Assembly (NCBI GenBank): GCA_963513935.1
Contig: OY740768.1
Span: forward strand, 42,898,368-42,962,367
Source: Aphrophora alni
Taxonomy: Eukaryota > Arthropoda > Insecta > Hemiptera > Aphrophoridae
Direction of reading: 5' to 3'
DNA length: 64,000 nt
Numbering within the stretch: the first letter of the stretch is position 1; each line of letters opens with the position of its first letter. The translations under genes and the position numbers were made by a program. The notes under the pieces were generated by a model that saw nothing but the letters and a program-made list of their open reading frames with translations, was not told the origin of the DNA and searched no databases. Positions 61,601 to 64,000 of this stretch are shown here, in pieces.

Positions 61601-63588
61601 CAGGTGAAAGATTTCAATCGGTTTTGTATATTTTGATGAGACTTTGACAGGGACATATATAGGAAATTCCCAATGCATTTCACATCCTGTTTAGCTGCAA
61701 ATGCCTGAAATTCAAAATATTACCTCTTATTACCTGAAGTTAAACAAATGTAGAAACAAGAAACCAACTGAATATTGTATTGTCATCCAATTCTGACCTA
61801 TGTTCAAAATTTCAGGTTTCAAGCTTATCGGGAAGTTAGGTTAAACTTGATTGCAAAATTCCACCCAGACAGACAGACAGACAGATATGATGGAAACAGA
61901 ACTAATAAAAACGTGGTAAAATAGGCCCAAATGATCTGGATCAAATTTGAAGGTTTGTTATGTTGTCTATAAGTCATAATGGTACAGTACTACCTCGTTT
62001 ATCCAGACCTCGTCCAACCGGATGTCCGGATTATCCGGATCGATCCGGAACAAAAGATAAAAAATTTAATTTTACTCAAGGATAAAATAAAGCAAAAGCT
62101 AAAGTTTCAAAATATTTTAATAATTATTTTGAATAATATTTTTAATAATATTTATAATGTTTTGAAACTTTAAGCTTTTGCTTTATTTCCCTTGAATATG
62201 GAGTTTCAACAAGGAATATCTGCTATTACATTAATGTTGATAAAAACGTGATTTCCTCAACACTACAGTGTCGCCTTGAGGTATTAGGGCAGGTTGTTGA
62301 TGCACTGGGAAGAGAAAGTGGAGGAGCAATGACCTCTGTGTCACCATCCCCCTACCCCGACGCGGCATGACAGTGACCTTGTCTATTGACTACGCCGGCG
62401 GGTAGTCTGTCACGTGCTAGCGACTGGAATACATCATTACCATATCGTGCTGTGCAGTGCTTAGTTTCTTTACATTTTTGATCGGATACGGTTAATAGTA
62501 TTATATTCGTGTGTTAGCGTTTGTGCATGGAAATGGCGATGAAACGAAAACGTAATGTGCTTACAATGGCCCAAAAGTTAGACACATTGAATCGTATAGA
62601 CAGGGCCATATTGAAACGTCACACCAAATTAAAACAGAGGAAGATAAATGACTTTTTTGTAAATAACAACCAAACCCTGTGTAAATTAAAAGCATGTGTA
62701 AATATTTCAGGTGTGTAAATAAAATGTTTTTCGTGATTTACAGTACATTGTGTAATTTCGTGTATTGTGTAAATTGAATGACTGTGTAAATATTGTGTTT
62801 TTTCATGACTTATAAATGGTAAGTTATCATTTTATATTTTGTTTTATTTATCTTTCTATAATTTTGGATTATCCGGATTTTTGATTAACCAGATCACTTC
62901 CGGTCTCAATTAGTTCCGATAAACGAGGTTGTACTGTACTGACTATAGATATTGAACTTCCATATGTTACAAAGGGTTATCTGCAAATGTAGTTTTTGTT
63001 TCTTCAAGAATGTCTTTTATCATTTTAAACATAAATACACAACAATAAATTGGTAATAAGGTAAAAGATTTTTTTGTAATTTATGAAAATTTCATCATTC
63101 AGATTAATTGTAGGCATATTCGGTCTTTATATATATTTTAATTTTCATCAGTAGCCTATTTAGATATATTGCTGTACAGATAGAGTATTTTGTATTGTTT
63201 ATCACAAAATCAACATTTTTTTTTTTTTTTTGGTAATTTTTTTTTAATTGTTAAAGAGTATTTTGTATTGTTTATCACAAAATCAACAATTTATTTGTAA
63301 ATATATATATTTTTTAATTGTTAAATTTTGTTACATAAAAGAGATATAAAATTGTGGATCACAATTTTAGGTATTTTTATCGTTATATGTTCCAGATTGA
63401 TGGCTTTAAAGTATGGGAGGCTACCAGTCTATCATCACATCTAACTGATCTTTGGCTTTACTTCAAGAAGGAATTATTACCATGCTCTGATGAACAGTTT
63501 TATAAACTAGCTATTTCCGCTCTTACTGCTCTTCTTCAACGCTTGAATAAAGTTGATTTAATAAACGTTGTAGAAGACATATTAGCAA
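43558..63588 (+). CDS. MMS19: MMS19 orthologue, first six exons (gene runs off the right edge)
   Basis: MMS19 is the HEAT-repeat scaffold of the cytosolic iron-sulfur targeting complex (with CIAO1 and CIAO2B). It hands clusters to XPD, DNA polymerases and other repair and replication enzymes. Exons 43558-43648, 47854-48092, 50971-51115, 54799-54986, 58045-58206 and 63396-63588 join in frame (phases 1, 0, 1, 0, 0, 1) into 339 codons, about a third of the roughly 1,030-residue human protein. All belong to the MMS19_N domain. Landmarks are RIKDHHSFTPVVLQGINVI, SAMDGERHPQNLLLLFNFLP, FEVIACYFPVDFNP, REDLAASLGSCL with PEFAEFCIPLILEKLES, and AKLDSLKLL, each with a counterpart at the right place in vertebrate MMS19. 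Introns of 2.9-5.2 kb hold most of the transposons to the right of 43 kb. Identification rests on recalled homology. Confidence 0.9.
43649..45144. other. MMS19 intron 1, 5' part
   Basis: AT-rich noncoding sequence; any intronic control elements cannot be told from sequence. No repeat or gene supported. Confidence 0.4.
45145..47466 (-). mobile_element. Tigger/pogo element, decayed, 2.3 kb
   Basis: Ends CAGTAGAGTCTCAGTAATTC (from 45147) and GGGACTCTACTG (to 47464) are inverted and flanked by TA. Inside, about 45950-45350 on the minus strand gives the end of a Tigger transposase: GLFLQPNVTSLIQQ followed by FDQGV, the PN-TSLIQ--DQGV motif just before the last catalytic residue region, then an acidic tail with SAEESGDKD. 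Many stops and frame changes are present. The central part (about 46590-46910) holds a 69-codon basic frame that I cannot match. Confidence 0.75.
47467..47853. other. MMS19 intron 1, 3' end
   Basis: Short AT-rich remainder leading to the polypyrimidine tract and acceptor at 47852-47853. Nothing else seen. Confidence 0.4.
47854..48092 (+). CDS. MMS19: MMS19 exon 2
   Basis: Acceptor TTTTTTCTTTAG. It encodes residues 31-110, from DITAQRQTIVKFLEDLEPLM to LCDRIKDHHSFTPVVLQGIN, the first HEAT-like helices. Donor GTAAGT in phase 0. Confidence 0.9.
48093..49537. other. MMS19 intron 2 with one Tigger-like end
   Basis: At 48498, after TA, CAGTAAAACTCCATTAATTT followed by GGACCC and an AATCCAGACTTAATCCGG-like block resembles a Tigger terminus. 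A matching opposite end is not found, so it is a solo or truncated end. The rest is noncoding. Confidence 0.4.
49538..50291 (-). mobile_element. Tigger/pogo deletion derivative, 750 bp
   Basis: Ends CAGTAGAGTTTCGTTTAACC (from 49540) and AACCGAGACTCTACTG (to 50289) with TA on both sides. The minus strand from 49810 starts MSEKRKCVVLGLDEKIEIIK, the helix-turn-helix of a pogo-type transposase. The frame is lost about 28 codons in and the rest of the gene is deleted. The 104-codon minus frame at 49859-50173 lies upstream of this start and shows no domain. Confidence 0.75.
50292..50970. other. MMS19 intron 2, 3' part
   Basis: Noncoding; no element recognised. A 77-codon frame at 50527 has no domain. 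Confidence 0.4.
50971..51115 (+). CDS. MMS19: MMS19 exon 3
   Basis: Acceptor GGTTTCAG. It encodes VGMENLPAQSTSTLCSAIF and SISDRYIYYSIFQTLFTQRL; the V-S-DR--Y-I spacing fits the second HEAT unit. Donor GTAATG (a weaker site) in phase 1. Confidence 0.85.
51116..51639. other. MMS19 intron 3, 5' part
   Basis: AT-rich, nothing recognised. Confidence 0.4.
51640..52690 (-). pseudogene. Jockey/CR1-like non-LTR retrotransposon, decayed reverse transcriptase
   Basis: Reading leftward on the minus strand: DVLKAFDTVDHTILL (near 52640), a PTGVSSLWGIFLIYVNNL block equivalent to the PQGS-LGP region (near 52480), AFTDDTALFCKAD (the catalytic (F/Y)-DD box, near 52420), then VKYLGLIVDSKLIWKKHINY (52018-52236) and NSKLEYGLTIWGGAY (near 52010). 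Order and spacing are those of a non-LTR RT followed by its thumb domain. Stops and frameshifts throughout. The 3' limit near 51640 is approximate. It lies antisense in MMS19 intron 3. Confidence 0.8.
52840..53575 (+). pseudogene. mariner-family transposase remnant
   Basis: With several frame changes, the plus strand reads DSFMNRVITVDKTVGVHDLK (the first catalytic Asp region, near 52976), then a KGLVFLHFTLKDETVTNENYY-like stretch (near 53140-53210) and KIKYKRYSKLS. Last come a SPDLA-type and NNFHLFGPLKEGLCRNHF segment near 53380-53430. This is the order of mariner/SETMAR-like transposases. Both ends of the element are indistinct. Confidence 0.65.
53576..54798. other. MMS19 intron 3, 3' part
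   Basis: AT-rich noncoding; no gene or repeat supported. Confidence 0.4.
54799..54986 (+). CDS. MMS19: MMS19 exon 4
   Basis: Acceptor TTTGTTGTAG. It encodes DIKPITSEFVLGIISAMDGE through VIACYFPVDFNP. The MDGE--P-NLL and CYFP-DF-P motifs are the clearest MMS19 signatures in the window. Donor GTAAGT, phase 0. Confidence 0.93.
54987..57820. other. MMS19 intron 4
   Basis: Noncoding. At 55559 TAGGGCTGTGCTCGTTAACG resembles a hAT-type end and is followed by a cluster of GTCAACG/GTTGACG motifs (about 55592-55640); no right end is found. Near 56189-56202 is the 14-base palindrome GGTCCGATCGGACC, partly repeated at 56249. No coding evidence for the 76-codon frames. Confidence 0.4.
57822..57965 (+). 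mobile_element. tRNA-derived SINE remnant
   Basis: GGCTCAGTTGGTAAAGC (57833-57849) is a good RNA polymerase III A box and GGTTTTAACTC (57901-57911) a degraded B box. The spacing is longer than in a tRNA, and the fold is not a tRNA. A short pyrimidine-rich tail follows. It resembles SINEs of arthropods in type only; the family is not identified. Confidence 0.55.
58045..58206 (+). CDS. MMS19: MMS19 exon 5
   Basis: It encodes QANDVNAVTREDLAASLGSC to NLRVAKLDSLKLL, phase 0 at both ends. The acceptor is a CAGCAG tandem, so the initial Gln may be included or skipped (start 58045 or 58048). Thirty bases past the donor GTATGT begins a TTAA-flanked transposon. Confidence 0.92.
58233..60885. mobile_element. 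noncoding piggyBac-like element, 2.65 kb, beside exon 5
   Basis: CCCTGCAACCGG (from 58237) and CCGTCACTTG-side end GACGGTTCTAGGG (to 60881) are inverted, pairing as CCCT--AACCG, and both sides carry TTAA. No frame beyond 70 codons exists inside. It contains three diverged units of about 330 bp (phrases AGAAAGGTGCATAGAATT-type near 58320, 58643 and 58982) and three units of about 165 bp (59323-59481, 59482-59652, 59653 to about 59800; AGGCC-G, CACTCTAC-AACA-TGACACATTTATT). The first base is 30 bp past the MMS19 exon 5 donor. Confidence 0.65.
59323..59800. repeat. three tandem units of about 165 bp
   Basis: Each unit opens with AGGCCYRG-like sequence, then TATGA-AATCACTC, then CACTCTACAAACATTGACAC and an ATTTATT-TAAGTTGTA stretch. 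Units differ mainly by indels in AT runs. They lie inside the TTAA-flanked element. Confidence 0.75.
60886..61140. other. MMS19 intron 5 spacer
   Basis: Short noncoding gap between two transposons; nothing seen. Confidence 0.4.
61141..61577. mobile_element. foldback MITE, about 440 bp
   Basis: Arms 61141-61291 and about 61425-61577 are inverses at about 90% (TTTTTAAAACGGACTAAAA; TTTTGAGGGAGGA; AGTGGCTATGGATATATTTG). About 130 bp of unique sequence separates them. The 73-codon frame at 61250-61471 merely crosses the hairpin. Confidence 0.8.
61578..61982. other. MMS19 intron 5, old repeat tail
   Basis: Phrases such as CAAAATTTCAGGTTTCAAGC and a (CAGA)n run (61866-61886) are typical of the ends of old insect transposons. 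No boundaries can be set. Confidence 0.4.
61983..62938 (+). mobile_element. Tigger/pogo deletion derivative, 952 bp
   Basis: CAGTACTACCTCGTTTATC (from 61985) and AACGAGGTTGTACTG (to 62936) are inverted ends between TA dinucleotides. CCGGATTATCCGGAT-type subterminal sequence occurs near both ends. The only gene piece is 62521-62718. Confidence 0.85.
62521..62718 (+). pseudogene. Tigger transposase: N-terminus joined to C-terminus
   Basis: The 65-codon frame starts MCMEMAMKRKRNVLTMAQKL and continues DTLNRIDRA, the first helices of the pogo/CENP-B DNA-binding domain. It then passes without a break to LKQRKINDFF, which resembles the extreme C-terminus of Tigger transposases (K-KI-DFF). About 400 residues between are deleted in frame. 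It could encode a small peptide but lacks a complete DNA-binding fold. Confidence 0.65.
62939..63395. other. MMS19 intron 5, 3' end with short direct repeat
   Basis: GAGTATTTTGTATTGTTTAT and its continuation (about 34 bp) occur at 63182-63215 and 63256-63289, 74 bp apart, about 110 bp before the exon 6 acceptor. T-rich sequence between them. Confidence 0.6.
63396..63588 (+). CDS. MMS19: MMS19 exon 6
   Basis: Acceptor TGTTCCAG. It encodes IDGFKVWEATSLSSHLTDLW to LINVVEDILA, phase 0 to phase 1, donor GTATGG. The distance from KLDSL to the conserved L-DLW equals that in the human protein. It is the last exon in the window. Confidence 0.9.
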
Positions 63589-63815
63589 GTATGGTTTTAT
63601 TTATTGCTTTTTAAAGTTATGTGTATTAAGATCTTATATTATTAAAGTAAGAGGATGGTGCGGGAACATTTATGTGTGATGTTTGTCTGTGTAAGTACCA
63701 TTTTATGACTTAGGTCAATTTTAACTGAATTAAAAGAAACTTGGCATCATTCATCCTACCAATCAGGCTAACTTTTTTGGTTAACAACAACATTGCATTT
63801 AAATTAAATCAACTT
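63589..63815. other. MMS19 intron 6, start
   Basis: Noncoding; nothing recognised. Confidence 0.4.
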
Positions 63816-64000
63816 GTATGAGGGATTTCCAGAAAGCAAGTTCTGTTTAAAGTATTTCCAATGCAGCACTGTTGATTTGTTGGCAAACCATTTTCAGATA
63901 TTTGAACAGTGAGTGTACATTGTGGTGTGTTTTCAAATTGTTCAAGAAAATCAACATGTCCACCACATGTAAGGGTCTGTGATATTTTCTTGAATATGAG
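63816..64000 (+). mobile_element. possible 5' end of a mariner-like element, cut by window edge
   Basis: GAGGGATTTCCAGAAAGCAAG (from about 63820) has the style of a mariner-type terminus. About 63950-64000 can be read as NMSTTCKGL then YFLEYE, like the start of mariner/SETMAR-type transposases. With only the first residues visible this is a weak call. Confidence 0.35.

Overview
This window looks like animal nuclear DNA, most likely from an insect with a large, transposon-rich, AT-rich genome. A hemipteran is a tentative guess from the style of the repeats. Evidence for a eukaryote: coding sequence is split into short exons with GT/AG boundaries that keep reading frame over introns of 0.6 to 10 kb. 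The mobile elements (piggyBac, Tigger/pogo, mariner, non-LTR and LTR retrotransposons, a tRNA-derived SINE) are typical of insects. I see no prokaryotic operons, CRISPR array, rRNA or intact tRNA gene.

Two host genes lie head to head. On the minus strand, 41712 down to 10809, are six exons of a TBRG1 (NIAM) orthologue: start codon, coiled-coil region, then FYRN and FYRC halves. Its last exon or exons are not visible and probably lie left of the window. On the plus strand, 43558 to 63588, are the first six exons of MMS19, the HEAT-repeat scaffold that delivers iron-sulfur clusters to DNA replication and repair enzymes. It continues past the right edge. In both genes every exon-exon phase agrees and the conserved motifs run in family order. 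The 1.85 kb between the two start codons (41713-43557) must hold both promoters and contains a perfect 29-bp-stem hairpin.

Nearly everything else is transposon-derived. Region 1-10.8 kb: a decayed non-LTR element split by a young 8.2 kb LTR element (1174-9369) that has no recognisable gag or pol and a strikingly cytosine-poor interior. Region 11.6-17.1 kb: two piggyBac-related elements, one nested in a foldback element, a separate 265 bp foldback MITE, and a triplicated 0.5-0.7 kb unit with TA microsatellites. Region 17.1-32 kb: TBRG1 introns with dispersed repeats, an exact-period 40 bp tandem repeat and a broken transposase-like gene of a family I cannot name. Region 32-36.6 kb: a nearly full-length but frameshifted piggyBac, an IS630/mariner-like remnant and a deleted Tigger element. 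Region 40-41.4 kb: a complex foldback in TBRG1 intron 1. MMS19 introns hold three more Tigger elements, a decayed Jockey-like reverse transcriptase, a mariner remnant, a SINE, and a 2.6 kb noncoding TTAA-flanked element that starts 30 bp past the exon 5 splice donor.

I found no gene cluster that forms a new biochemical system. The most unusual items are the noncoding LTR element with its 209-base cytosine-free run, the nested and self-repetitive noncoding transposons, and the unassigned transposase-like gene.
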